Source: Chromatiales bacterium
GTDB taxonomy: Bacteria; Pseudomonadota; Gammaproteobacteria; UBA6429; Thiohalophilaceae
Direction: 5' to 3'
DNA length: 34,556 nt
NCBI GenBank assembly: GCA_027076325.1
Contig: JALTJZ010000066.1
Location: 1 to 34,556, forward strand
Positions 1 through 5,543 of this stretch are shown here, piece by piece (within the stretch, counting starts at the first letter, position 1; every line of letters starts with the position of its first letter). The position numbers and the translations under genes were made by a program. The notes under the pieces are model-generated. The model was not told the origin of the DNA and searched no databases. It saw only the letters and a list, made by a program, of their open reading frames with translations.

Positions 1-127
1 AACCAGCTTACAAAGCAATTAGTTTAGACAGTTTTGAAACGTGGCTCAACGAGTCTAAACGTATCGCAATCACAGAAAACGGAGAAATTATCTCATGCAT
101 TGAGATCCCAGGCAATGAAACATTATC
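1..127. repeat. Terminal direct repeat, left copy
   Basis: Bases 1-127 are identical to 34430-34556. The small gene beginning at 34387 stays open across the join and stops at 162-164, so the two ends are contiguous in the real molecule. An exact 127-base overlap is what a de Bruijn assembler leaves on a circular contig when k is 127. It therefore shows circularity or terminal redundancy and does not by itself show a physical 127-bp terminal repeat. Confidence 0.95.
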
Positions 128-164
128 GGGTCACGTAGAGATTGTAGAATATGAAAAAAGCTAA
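1..164 (+). CDS. Small hypothetical early protein, 3' part (gene continues from 34387)
   Basis: This is the 3' part of a 68-residue protein whose ATG is at 34387; the first whole codon here is at 3-5 and TAA is at 162-164. The product is small and acidic (start MNTTELMQQYNRL, end HVEIVEYEKS). I recognise no family, signal peptide or membrane segment. Its last 14 bases overlap the start of the Cro-like gene at 151, so the two are probably translationally coupled in one rightward operon. Confidence 0.7.
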   Translation, partial: PAYKAISLDSFETWLNESKRIAITENGEIISCIEIPGNETLSGHVEIVEYEKS

Positions 165-327
165 AAAGCTGAAACAATACATTAAAGACAATTACAAGTC
201 ACAGCGCGAGTTTGCAGCAAAGCAAAACGTAAAACCGCCGCAGGTTACGCAGTGGATAGACAAAGGTTTTATTGTTGTTGGAGATGTTTTGTATAGTAAG
301 CGGAGGGAACTATCTAGCAAGGGTTAG
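151..327 (+). CDS. Cro/YdaS-like small DNA-binding protein
   Basis: A 58-residue basic protein. Residues about 6-38 (LKQYIKDNYKSQREFAAKQN, then PPQVTQWIDKG) match the helix-turn-helix pattern of small phage Cro/YdaS-type regulators, where a Q-x-x-F-A-A helix is followed by a P-P-Q-V-T-Q-W recognition helix. It probably binds an operator in this genome, perhaps the ACATTCAATGT palindrome at 2433, but that link is inference. Its ATG lies inside the upstream gene's last codons. Its stop overlaps tail-to-tail with the stop of the leftward gene at 324, so the two operons converge with no gap. Family is fairly secure from pattern; role as repressor or activator is unknown. Confidence 0.65.
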   Translation: MKKAKKLKQYIKDNYKSQREFAAKQNVKPPQVTQWIDKGFIVVGDVLYSKRRELSSKG

Positions 328-521
328 CTTGCGCATGGCTCTAACTTCGCTACTTCACCTTTTGAGTTGACTTGATACGTCCCGCACTCACAAGTGACAA
401 TTAATACCCTTAAGGCGTTGCAGTTACTCATTCCGATAATCTTTGAGGGCATGTAAATAGTCTTACTAAAATACGTTAGTATTGAGTTAGGCTCAGGAAA
501 AGGGATTATTTGAGCAGTCAT
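324..521 (-). CDS. Hypothetical protein, end of leftward operon
   Basis: 65 residues starting MTAQIIPFPEPN, a start typical of small phage proteins. I chose the ATG at 521-519 because it overlaps the TGA of the 28-residue membrane gene upstream as ATGA, which repeats the coupling used throughout this operon. A longer reading from a TTG at 584 would run through that gene in another frame. A C-E-C pair lies near the C-terminus. No family recognised. It is the last gene of the leftward operon and its stop abuts the stop of the + strand Cro-like gene. Confidence 0.5.
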   Translation of the reverse strand: MTAQIIPFPEPNSILTYFSKTIYMPSKIIGMSNCNALRVLIVTCECGTYQVNSKGEVAKLEPCAS

Positions 522-604
522 TTTATCAATAAAAATGCGACATAAAAGGTTGTTGCAATTACAGCGGCAATGTAAGACCACCAAAATAGTTGTAGTATTT
601 TCAT
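518..604 (-). CDS. 28-residue single-pass membrane protein
   Basis: A very short gene starting MKILQLFWWSYIAAV and ending FYVAFLLIK. Almost the whole chain is one hydrophobic segment with a lysine at each end, so it should be an inner-membrane peptide. The ATG at 604 overlaps the TGA of the gene upstream (ATGA) and is preceded by GGAGTAATAA, a good ribosome-binding site. The gene's own TGA overlaps the ATG at 521. Perfect fit into the chain of four-base overlaps is the main support. Function unknown. Confidence 0.6.
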   Translation of the reverse strand: MKILQLFWWSYIAAVIATTFYVAFLLIK

Positions 605-1056
605 TTATTACTCCACCGGTTAAATTTCTGCATTAACCCCATAAATTCAGTCTTTGAGGTTAAATTATGGTCTAATTCAGACCGTGATTCAATATTACAT
701 ACCCGATAAATCAGGTTCCTGGCGGTTACTTCTGCGGCTAAATGGTCAACATCAGGTTCGATTGTATCAAAAACGTACTTAGCATACTCCTGAAATTCAG
801 TCTCTTTACAAATAATACCCGCTTGTTTGCTAATTTTACCGCCTTTCGGTTTCTTAATTATAGCATGTTGTTCAGTTACTTTCATTTGAGCCTCAACAAT
901 CATGCCTGATGTATTAGCATTAACAAAGTCTTGCCATTGCTCTTGAGTGACTTCAAAAGAAACTCGAAATATTGGGGCTTCCTTAGTCTTGCTGAATGAG
1001 GGGTTAGGGTTTAACCCTTCAAATTCAAAAACTTCACCGGTGTCTAGTGGGTTCAT
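601..1056 (-). CDS. Conserved-looking phage protein of unknown function
   Basis: 151 residues, soluble, mixed charge. The middle (EAPIFRVSFEVTQEQWQDF, then a VEAQMKVTEQ strand) looks like an alpha/beta fold, but I cannot name the family. It is the third gene after ninG, joined to both neighbours by ATGA overlaps. Genes placed directly after NinG are commonly small recombination or replication accessories, which is only a hint here. No catalytic motif visible. Confidence 0.6.
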   Translation of the reverse strand: MNPLDTGEVFEFEGLNPNPSFSKTKEAPIFRVSFEVTQEQWQDFVNANTSGMIVEAQMKVTEQHAIIKKPKGGKISKQAGIICKETEFQEYAKYVFDTIEPDVDHLAAEVTARNLIYRVCNIESRSELDHNLTSKTEFMGLMQKFNRWSNK

Positions 1057-1364
1057 ATCTTAATTAATCCCGATTGTCGTCTGAATTCATCCTGAATTGC
1101 TATTTTAATCCGCATTTCAAGAAACTTATCACCTGTTTGTGCTTGTTGTTCAATGTGTTCGCATAAATCTATAAAGGCTTGATTGTCACTCCCTGCTGAC
1201 TTTAATTGCATGGCTAATTCCTTAATGCCTTCAACATAAAGCTTTAATTCTTCTTTTTTTAAGTGCCCAATACATTCACTTACTAACTTATTAAAAGCCT
1301 GTGCTTTCGTCTCGATTAAACCTTTTCGCTTTTTTGCGCGGCGTTGCATCGCGGTTAAACTCAT
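1053..1364 (-). CDS. Hypothetical helical protein downstream of NinG
   Basis: 103 residues. The N-terminus is strongly basic (MSLTAMQRRAKKRKG), as in nucleic-acid-binding proteins. The rest is predicted mainly helical, with many K, E and Q residues and no cysteine pair beyond isolated residues. It overlaps ninG and the next gene by four bases (ATGA on each side), so the three are co-translated. No family recognised. Confidence 0.6.
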   Translation of the reverse strand: MSLTAMQRRAKKRKGLIETKAQAFNKLVSECIGHLKKEELKLYVEGIKELAMQLKSAGSDNQAFIDLCEHIEQQAQTGDKFLEMRIKIAIQDEFRRQSGLIKI

Positions 1365-1771
1365 ATCTTAATCCCCCGCCGAATAGCCGCTTCTTTAGCC
1401 CTACCCTTAAAAATATCCCGCATTTCTTCTAGCTGAGGAATATTAAACCCTGCGAGGTTTTGGGGTAGTGACTTTATTTCCCCAAACCCTTCTAACCCAT
1501 AGGTTTTTATAATAAAAGCGGAATACTCGACCAAATTCCCGGCCTTAAATCTATTGCAGTTATGGCACTGGGCGTGGACGTTTCGTTCTTCAAAGTAGAA
1601 CTGATTGCCTTTGTTCTTCGCTATGAAGTGCCCAGCGTCCATTTCCTTCCAGTCATCCCATGAGCCACAAGTCACACATTCAACCTGACCTACATCGTTT
1701 GACGCTTCCAAACGAATCATTACAGAAAACCATTTCCACGCTATCTTTTTAATCCTTGGAAGGGTTGTCAT
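1361..1771 (-). CDS. ninG: NinG/Rap recombination protein
   Basis: 136 residues. NinG (Rap) of lambdoid phages is a structure-specific nuclease that acts on Holliday junctions and recombination intermediates. The hallmark features are present: C32-x2-C35 (CVTCG), the MDAGHFI motif with H48, then C69-x2-C72 (QCHNC) followed by GNL and the YG motif near residue 91. The cysteines form a zinc site. The protein is shorter than lambda NinG, lacking part of the N-terminal extension, but the core is complete. It lies in an overlapping operon between a 58-residue gene and a basic protein. It would act with the ERF annealase and YqaJ exonuclease encoded at 4.8-7.1 kb. Confidence 0.9.
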   Translation of the reverse strand: MTTLPRIKKIAWKWFSVMIRLEASNDVGQVECVTCGSWDDWKEMDAGHFIAKNKGNQFYFEERNVHAQCHNCNRFKAGNLVEYSAFIIKTYGLEGFGEIKSLPQNLAGFNIPQLEEMRDIFKGRAKEAAIRRGIKI

Positions 1772-1944
1772 TTTAATTTATCGGATGGGATTTTATATTC
1801 CTTAACGCGAACCCCAGAATTAACGCTGACCTTATCGAGCTGCTCTCTTAACTCAACAATCATTTGACAGACATCAGATAAACGAATGTCAGGCTGTTCG
1901 CCTGTTTCTTCGTGGGCTTTCTCTACTGTTTTTTTCTTAGGCAT
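1768..1944 (-). CDS. 58-residue hypothetical protein upstream of ninG
   Basis: Starts MPKKKTVEKAHEETGEQPD and ends with a basic tail. The ATG at 1944 has a strong ribosome-binding site (GGAGAAGT) and the TGA overlaps the ATG of ninG. The ATG follows directly on the TAA of the HTH gene upstream. The middle (LSDVCQMIVELREQLDKV) should form a short coiled coil. It fills the only space in this operon that otherwise looks empty, which supports it being real. Function unknown. Confidence 0.6.
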   Translation of the reverse strand: MPKKKTVEKAHEETGEQPDIRLSDVCQMIVELREQLDKVSVNSGVRVKEYKIPSDKLK

Positions 1945-2139
1945 TTACTTCTCCAGCGAATAGCTTGCGTAATTTTTCTTGTTTCGTGTGATTCTTTTGG
2001 TCACGATATTAAAACCTTTATCACGTAATTCTAATATTCTCGCGCCTAATCTCATGCACCCGTAATTTCTTAAAGCCTGTAAGGGTGTGATGCTTTTGCC
2101 TGACTTTAAATGTTTAAGTATTTTAGTTTCTTGACTCAT
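1945..2139 (-). CDS. Winged-helix DNA-binding protein (HTH_39-like)
   Basis: 64 residues from the ATG at 2139, chosen because it overlaps the upstream TGA as ATGA and follows AAAGGTG; a GTG two codons earlier is the alternative. The pattern ILKHLKSGKSITPLQAL, then GCMRLGARILELRDKG, is that of the phage HTH_39 winged-helix family, common in replication or recombination clusters. The recognition helix and wing are complete. It probably binds phage DNA as a regulator or accessory protein; the target is unknown. Confidence 0.75.
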   Translation of the reverse strand: MSQETKILKHLKSGKSITPLQALRNYGCMRLGARILELRDKGFNIVTKRITRNKKNYASYSLEK

Positions 2140-2393
2140 TGCCACACCTTTGGGTTAAGTGATTTCAAAGAGATGCCAGTTAATTCGCTTAGTTTAACTG
2201 CATGATGGGGGGCAACGGGAAAACGCCGGTATAAATAGGCTCTGACTGTATGTCCACCTTTTACTTTGAGGTCTTTTTTTGAAATAACCTCACAGGCATC
2301 AAGAATGCCTTTATAGTTTCCGTCTTTAATCTGGGAATATAACCATATTCTAAACTTCTTTCGGAAGCGTTTACCTGCTTTTTCTAAATCCAT
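2136..2393 (-). CDS. YdaS/Cro-like regulator, first gene of leftward operon
   Basis: 85 residues. The C-terminal third (APHHAVKLSELTGISLKSLN, then PKVWQ) matches the end of YdaS/Cro-type repressors, where a helix ending E-x-x-T-G is followed by a short L-x-P-x-x-W tail. The N-terminal part is basic and helical. It starts at an ATG preceded by GGGGAAAG and is the promoter-proximal gene behind the operator at 2433. It may autoregulate the operon; this is inference from position. Confidence 0.55.
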   Translation of the reverse strand: MDLEKAGKRFRKKFRIWLYSQIKDGNYKGILDACEVISKKDLKVKGGHTVRAYLYRRFPVAPHHAVKLSELTGISLKSLNPKVWQ

Positions 2394-2417
2394 AACTTTC
2401 CCCGCTTATTTCTATTA

Positions 2418-2446
2418 ACACTACATAATATTACATTCAATGTCAA
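2418..2446 (-). promoter_or_regulatory. Leftward early promoter
   Basis: A consensus -35 TTGACA reads on the - strand at 2446-2441. At a 17-base spacing the -10 position is TAGTGT (2423-2418), a weak match. The -35 overlaps the right half of the ACATTCAATGT palindrome, so a protein bound there would block RNA polymerase. It drives the operon from 2393 to 324. Confidence 0.5.
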
Positions 2447-2464
2447 ACATTTATACTCAATGTC
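2433..2464. promoter_or_regulatory. Candidate operator, palindrome plus repeated half site
   Basis: ACATTCAATGT (2433-2443) is a perfect 5-1-5 palindrome. TCAATGTC occurs at 2437-2444 and again at 2457-2464, exactly 20 bases apart, about two helical turns, so proteins would bind on one face of the DNA. The pair sits between the leftward and rightward promoters. The Cro-like (151) and YdaS-like (2393) proteins are the likely ligands. Confidence 0.45.
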
Positions 2465-2492
2465 TTACTTTTACCACAACCAATAATTAAAC

Positions 2493-2520
2493 TTGTACAA
2501 TCTGTATAATCTGCTATTAT
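2493..2520 (+). promoter_or_regulatory. Rightward early promoter
   Basis: TTGTAC (2493-2498), 16 bases, TATTAT (2515-2520). An exact TATAAT also lies at 2505-2510 but without a good -35. Either would start the rightward region at the gene beginning at 2547. The site is divergent from the leftward promoter across the operator. Confidence 0.45.
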
Positions 2521-2546
2521 TACGTTGTTACTACGGAGATACAAAA

Positions 2547-2660
2547 ATGATTGGATTGATTATTGCTCTTTTGGTTTGGGTTGCTGTGATGGCTATCGTT
2601 TTTAAAGTCAGTAAACAGACCAAAAAATACAAGTCTTACAGTGTTTTAACTTTAATTTAG
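2547..2660 (+). CDS. 37-residue single-pass membrane protein
   Basis: Starts MIGLIIALLVWVAVMAIVF, one membrane helix, followed by a basic cytoplasmic tail (KVSKQTKKYKS). GGAGAT precedes the ATG at good spacing. It is the first gene of the rightward region. Phages often encode such early membrane peptides, some of which modify host envelope functions or block superinfection, but nothing here specifies a role. Confidence 0.6.
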   Translation: MIGLIIALLVWVAVMAIVFKVSKQTKKYKSYSVLTLI

Positions 2661-2670
2661 GAGATACAAG

Positions 2671-2850
2671 ATGATTGCTATTTTTAAAAACGATAGGGTA
2701 TACGGTAACGTTCTAATATACCCAGTAAACGATACAGCAAAAAAGCTAATGTCTTTAACTGGCAAGAAAACGGCAAGCCTAGCTGATATTTCTATTTTCA
2801 AATCACTTGGGTTTAAGATTGAGGTTGAGCCTCAAAAGCTGGGAGGTTAA
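2671..2850 (+). CDS. 59-residue hypothetical protein
   Basis: Starts MIAIFKNDRVYGNVLIYPVN and ends EPQKLGG. The upstream sequence GGAGATACAAG is a good ribosome-binding site and resembles that of the neighbouring genes. The TAA is followed immediately by the ATG of the HD-domain gene, so the two are probably co-translated. No family recognised; predicted small alpha/beta protein. Confidence 0.6.
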   Translation: MIAIFKNDRVYGNVLIYPVNDTAKKLMSLTGKKTASLADISIFKSLGFKIEVEPQKLGG

Positions 2851-3273
2851 ATGCTAAACAAGGCCATAAAAATAGCTATAGACGCACACGAAGGCCAGTT
2901 CGATAAAGGCGGAAAGCCTTACATCCTGCACCCTTTGAAGATAATGGCCGAGTTTAAAGACGAGGAATTAATGATTATCGGTGTCTTACATGATGTTGTT
3001 GAGGACTCTGACTGGACTATTGCTAAATTAAAAGTCGAAGGTTTTAGTTATCGTGTTCTTGACGCTGTTGACTTACTCACTAAAAAGCCAGGTGATGACT
3101 ATTTTAAAGATTACTTATATAAAGTTTGTTTAAACAGTGATGCTTTGAAAGTTAAGATTGCGGATATGGAACACAACCTGGACATATCAAGAATTGAATA
3201 TTTAACTTTAAAGGACGTTGAAAGGGTTAATAAATATAAAATAGCTTTACCTATGCTTAAAGGCGCATTATGA
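2851..3273 (+). CDS. HD-domain (p)ppGpp hydrolase-like protein (small alarmone hydrolase type)
   Basis: 140 residues, about the size of a single SpoT hydrolase domain, with no synthetase or TGS domain. Metal and substrate motifs are in SpoT order: GKPYILHP with H27, LHDVVED with H47, D48, E51 and D52, and KIADMEHNLDISR with D105, H108 and N109. SpoT and MESH1-type enzymes remove the 3'-pyrophosphate of (p)ppGpp. Infection would therefore be predicted to lower alarmone levels, or to neutralise a host toxic alarmone synthetase; the second is inference. The ATG abuts the previous stop, and the TGA overlaps the next ATG. Family assignment is firm, substrate is not shown. Confidence 0.85.
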   Translation: MLNKAIKIAIDAHEGQFDKGGKPYILHPLKIMAEFKDEELMIIGVLHDVVEDSDWTIAKLKVEGFSYRVLDAVDLLTKKPGDDYFKDYLYKVCLNSDALKVKIADMEHNLDISRIEYLTLKDVERVNKYKIALPMLKGAL

Positions 3274-3443
3274 GTGCCACAGAGGAACGATTAAGGAAAA
3301 TAAACCGGCAATTAATGGATTCTTTATCGTTAGCTGCCGATCAAATTGTTGAGTATGCCCGAGCTGAATCACTTAACGAGGCCAGTAAAAAGCGTGAATA
3401 TATTAAAACGCTTATAAAGAATTATAAAGCTAAGGGGCTTTAA
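3270..3443 (+). CDS. 57-residue helical hypothetical protein
   Basis: Starts MSATEERLRKINRQL and ends NYKAKGL. It is charged and predicted to be two helices. The ATG overlaps the TGA of the HD-domain gene (ATGA), so it is translationally coupled to it. It is the last gene before the hairpin terminator at 3451-3480. An accessory role to the HD protein is possible but unproven. Confidence 0.6.
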   Translation: MSATEERLRKINRQLMDSLSLAADQIVEYARAESLNEASKKREYIKTLIKNYKAKGL

Positions 3444-3521
3444 AAGAAAAACCCTCTTGAATCAGTGCGACTAAGAGGGTATTCTTTACTACATTCGGTT
3501 AAGGCTTGGCGGCTACCGATG
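3444..3521 (-). ncRNA. Candidate small regulatory RNA, about 78 nt
   Basis: No reading frame fits here. On the - strand a strong promoter (-35 at 3556-3551, -10 near 3533-3528) predicts a start near 3521. The transcript would have a short 5-bp hairpin (TCGGT/ACCGA, 3519-3495), a single-stranded linker, and a 3' intrinsic terminator (ACCCTCTT/AAGAGGGT, then TTTTTCTTTT) ending near 3444. That is the layout of a typical bacterial or phage sRNA. The 5' end holds a C- and U-rich stretch (CCTTCC) that could pair with ribosome-binding sites. Target unknown. Confidence 0.55.
3451..3480. terminator. Bidirectional intrinsic terminator
   Basis: An 8-bp perfect stem (ACCCTCTT 3451-3458, AAGAGGGT 3473-3480) with a 14-base loop. 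On the - strand it is followed by a T-rich tract (complement of 3450-3442), making a strong terminator for the small RNA. On the + strand it closes the 2547-3443 operon, though the following tract (ATTCTTT) is weaker. Confidence 0.75.
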
Positions 3522-3527
3522 GAAGGA

Positions 3528-3556
3528 ATTATTAACCAATAAACGCCTTCTGTCAA
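3528..3556 (-). promoter_or_regulatory. Strong promoter of the candidate small RNA
   Basis: TTGACA at 3556-3551, then a 16-17 base spacer and TTAATAAT at 3535-3528 on the - strand. It faces only the short stretch ending in the terminator, with no gene on that strand for the next 1.1 kb. Confidence 0.6.
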
Positions 3557-3838
3557 CCTCTTTCAAAGCCTCTCCCTTATATCGAATCGGTACGGGTAAA
3601 CCAACGGTTCCGTCAATACGCAGAAAACTATATTAGGCGCTTTAGACCGGCGCTACCATAAAACATCCGTCTATGTGATATTTATTAGGGGGGGTACACC
3701 TTTAGCGATCACAAGCTATAAAGTATTGGATGACAAATAATAATATAGGTATAGGTTAGGCAATAGACTTATTGTATATATCACATACGGTCTATATGAC
3801 ATTTATTGTTTTAAATAAAGGAAAATAAGGGAGTAATT
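3557..3838. other. Non-coding regulatory gap with repeated sequences
   Basis: No plausible gene on either strand. It holds a hairpin built of ACGG/CCGT and AACC/GGTT arms near 3590-3610, a run of seven G at 3688-3694, and two direct repeats of 17 bases with two mismatches (TCTATGTGATATTTATT at 3670-3686, TCTATATGACATTTATT at 3791-3807). TATCACATACGG near 3778-3789 is also an imperfect inverted copy of the sequence at 3667-3680. This looks like a control region for the gene at 3839, with protein-binding sites. No clear -35/-10 pair was found. Confidence 0.4.
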
Positions 3839-3985
3839 ATGGAAAATAAAATATGCGAATGGTGTCAACAGGAAATAACCGTTAAACCTGTTATCCATGA
3901 TTCAGACTTGGATATTTACTTGCATTTTGATTGCAGTCTTAAGGATTTAGAGATAGATAATTTAATTCAGGGCTTGACAGATTAA
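3839..3985 (+). CDS. 48-residue zinc-binding protein (CxxC...HxxC)
   Basis: Starts MENKICEWCQQEITVKP. C6-x2-C9 and, about 20 residues on, H29-F-D-C32 (LHFDCSL) form a complete C-x2-C...H-x2-C site, so it should fold as a small zinc finger. Such proteins often bind host proteins or nucleic acid. AGGGAG precedes the ATG. It stands alone after the control region 3557-3838. A weak hairpin GGGCT/AGCCC overlaps its stop. Confidence 0.6.
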   Translation: MENKICEWCQQEITVKPVIHDSDLDIYLHFDCSLKDLEIDNLIQGLTD

Positions 3986-3998
3986 ACAGCCCTATATG

Positions 3999-4027
3999 TT
4001 GTATTATGTCTCATACTGTGTTATTCT
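3999..4027 (+). promoter_or_regulatory. Promoter of the 4034 gene, candidate leaderless
   Basis: TTGTAT (3999-4004), 17 bases, TATTCT (4022-4027), preceded by TGT, which gives an extended -10. The ATG at 4034 begins seven bases after the -10, the usual start distance, so the message could begin at or next to its start codon. Confidence 0.45.
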
Positions 4028-4033
4028 GTATGC

Positions 4034-4228
4034 ATGGACATCAAAGCAATATTAGTAATTGGTAACGAATTCACTCAGATAGTTAAGTCTAATACTGAGT
4101 CGGATTCTTGTTTCTACCAGAAAGTTAAAGAACTCGAATATTTACACAAGCTGAATAAAAACAAAGTTAATTTATATTTTACGGAGATAGAAGATGATAA
4201 CCAAGCAAGCCAGGCTCAGTGCGGTTGA
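4034..4228 (+). CDS. 64-residue hypothetical protein, possibly leaderless
   Basis: Starts MDIKAILVIGNEFTQIV and ends SQAQCG. There is no Shine-Dalgarno sequence before the ATG, and a promoter places the transcript start at the ATG itself. Its last 35 bases overlap the next gene, whose ribosome-binding site is inside it. Fold looks alpha/beta; no family recognised. It could alternatively be only a coding-looking leader of the next gene. Confidence 0.45.
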   Translation: MDIKAILVIGNEFTQIVKSNTESDSCFYQKVKELEYLHKLNKNKVNLYFTEIEDDNQASQAQCG

Positions 4229-4553
4229 AAAAATATTCCAAAGCGATTTAGATTGTAGTGACTGTCAGTTTTACATTATCACACATGATATGTACGGGAC
4301 AGGAGACTCACCCACAGGCTATGAGTGTGACGTTTGTTGTTTAGGTGACTGTTCGTATCTAATTGAGGCCGAAAATGAAGCAGCGGAACTTAAAAACCCT
4401 GAGCTTGCCTCTGAGTCGTTTGATAATGCTGACTTTAACACCGTATCCGATAGCTTATGTAAAGGCGATTACACAAAAGTCATTAATAATTTAATGAATA
4501 TCGTTGACGATTACGCTTTATCCCAAGCGGTTTCAAATAAAATACAGTCTTGA
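4194..4553 (+). CDS. 119-residue cysteine-rich hypothetical protein
   Basis: Cysteines cluster in the N-terminal half: C21-x2-C24 (DCSDCQF), then YECDVCCLGDC near residues 44-53. This suggests one zinc site. The C-terminal half is acidic and helical. ACGGAGATAGAAG before the ATG is a strong ribosome-binding site shared almost exactly with the gene at 4599. No family recognised. Confidence 0.6.
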   Translation: MITKQARLSAVEKIFQSDLDCSDCQFYIITHDMYGTGDSPTGYECDVCCLGDCSYLIEAENEAAELKNPELASESFDNADFNTVSDSLCKGDYTKVINNLMNIVDDYALSQAVSNKIQS

Positions 4554-4578
4554 TATGTGCTAAAACGTATGTTAATGT
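4550..4578 (+). promoter_or_regulatory. Candidate promoter before 4599
   Basis: TTGATA (4550-4555), 17 bases, TAATGT (4573-4578). It lies between the stop at 4553 and the recombination module, which it could drive as a unit. Confidence 0.35.
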
Positions 4579-4598
4579 ACTTAAAACGGAGATAGAAA

Positions 4599-4781
4599 AT
4601 GCAAGATTTAGTCGGTTCATTGGTCTGTGACCTCACTCAAATATCCTATAACTTCCAGCGTGAGAATGGCATGAGCCAGGCTGGTGCTGCAAAACTATTC
4701 AATAATCCACTATTGAGAGAAAGGGGCTATTTACGCCTTAAAGATTCCCATGGTGTTATCACGGAGAAAAATAATGGATAA
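4599..4781 (+). CDS. 60-residue hypothetical protein before the recombination module
   Basis: Starts MQDLVGSLVCDLTQISYNFQ and ends TEKNNG. The ribosome-binding site CGGAGATAGAAA is strong. Its last bases overlap the start of the ERF gene by eight. The sequence has no clear motif. It is probably a phage accessory gene expressed with the recombination genes. Confidence 0.55.
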   Translation: MQDLVGSLVCDLTQISYNFQRENGMSQAGAAKLFNNPLLRERGYLRLKDSHGVITEKNNG

Positions 4782-5541
4782 CCCTATTGTAGAAAAATCA
4801 TCTTTAGTCCCTGTGTCAGATTCCACGGCCATGATGCACATGATTAGCCAGGCCGCCACTGACCCCAATGTTGATGTGAATAAAATGGAGCGGCTCTGGG
4901 AAATGAAAAAGGAATTTGACGCGCTTGAGGCTGAGAAGGAATTTAATATTGCTATGGCCGAGGCGCAGTCAGAAATGGGTACGGTGGGTGCTGATGCAAG
5001 CAATCCGCAAACGCAGAGCAAATATGCCTCTTACGCCAAGCTAGATAGAGCACTGAGGCCTATTTATTCAAAAAAAGGCTTTTCGCTAAGCTTCAACACC
5101 GGCGAGACGCCTACAGACGATTCAGTACGGGTTCTTTGTTACGTTTCCCACAAAGCTGGCCACACTCGCACCTATCACTCTGATATTGATGCAAGCGGTA
5201 AGGGTGCAAAAGGTGGGGCAGTGATGACCAAAACCCATGCAGCAGGGTCAGCTATGAGTTACGGCATGCGTTATTTATTAAAAATGATATTCAATGTCGC
5301 CGTCGGTAAGTACGACGACGATGGTAATTCAGCCGGTGAAGAAGTCCTTTACATCACAGAAGAACAAGCCACTTATTTACACGCTAAAATCACAGACAAC
5401 GATCTCAATATGGATAAATTTAAAGCTTTAATAAAAGCAGAGCTGGGTTGTAATTCGTTATCTGAAATTCAGATTGGTTCATTCGATAGCGTTGACAAGC
5501 GCATTGATTCAGCCATTCGCGCAAAAAACAAAGGGGTATAA
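4774..5541 (+). CDS. erf: ERF-family single-strand annealing recombinase
   Basis: 255 residues from the ATG at 4774, preceded by CGGAG at the right distance; an ATG at 4750 lacks a site. ERF proteins bind single-stranded DNA and anneal complementary strands in phage recombination and genome circularisation. The family core is visible at about residues 80-190: SKYASYAKLDRALRPIYSKK, then GFSLSF, a strand-rich segment, and AMSYGMRYLLKMIFNVAVG, the typical end of the core. The C-terminal part is a smaller, helical domain. It works with the YqaJ exonuclease two genes downstream. Confidence 0.9.
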   Translation: MDNPIVEKSSLVPVSDSTAMMHMISQAATDPNVDVNKMERLWEMKKEFDALEAEKEFNIAMAEAQSEMGTVGADASNPQTQSKYASYAKLDRALRPIYSKKGFSLSFNTGETPTDDSVRVLCYVSHKAGHTRTYHSDIDASGKGAKGGAVMTKTHAAGSAMSYGMRYLLKMIFNVAVGKYDDDGNSAGEEVLYITEEQATYLHAKITDNDLNMDKFKALIKAELGCNSLSEIQIGSFDSVDKRIDSAIRAKNKGV

Positions 5542-5543
5542 CA

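Noticed and set aside
4731-5021. Open frame on the - strand across the start of erf
   Set aside because: Shadow of the ERF coding sequence, no start signals.
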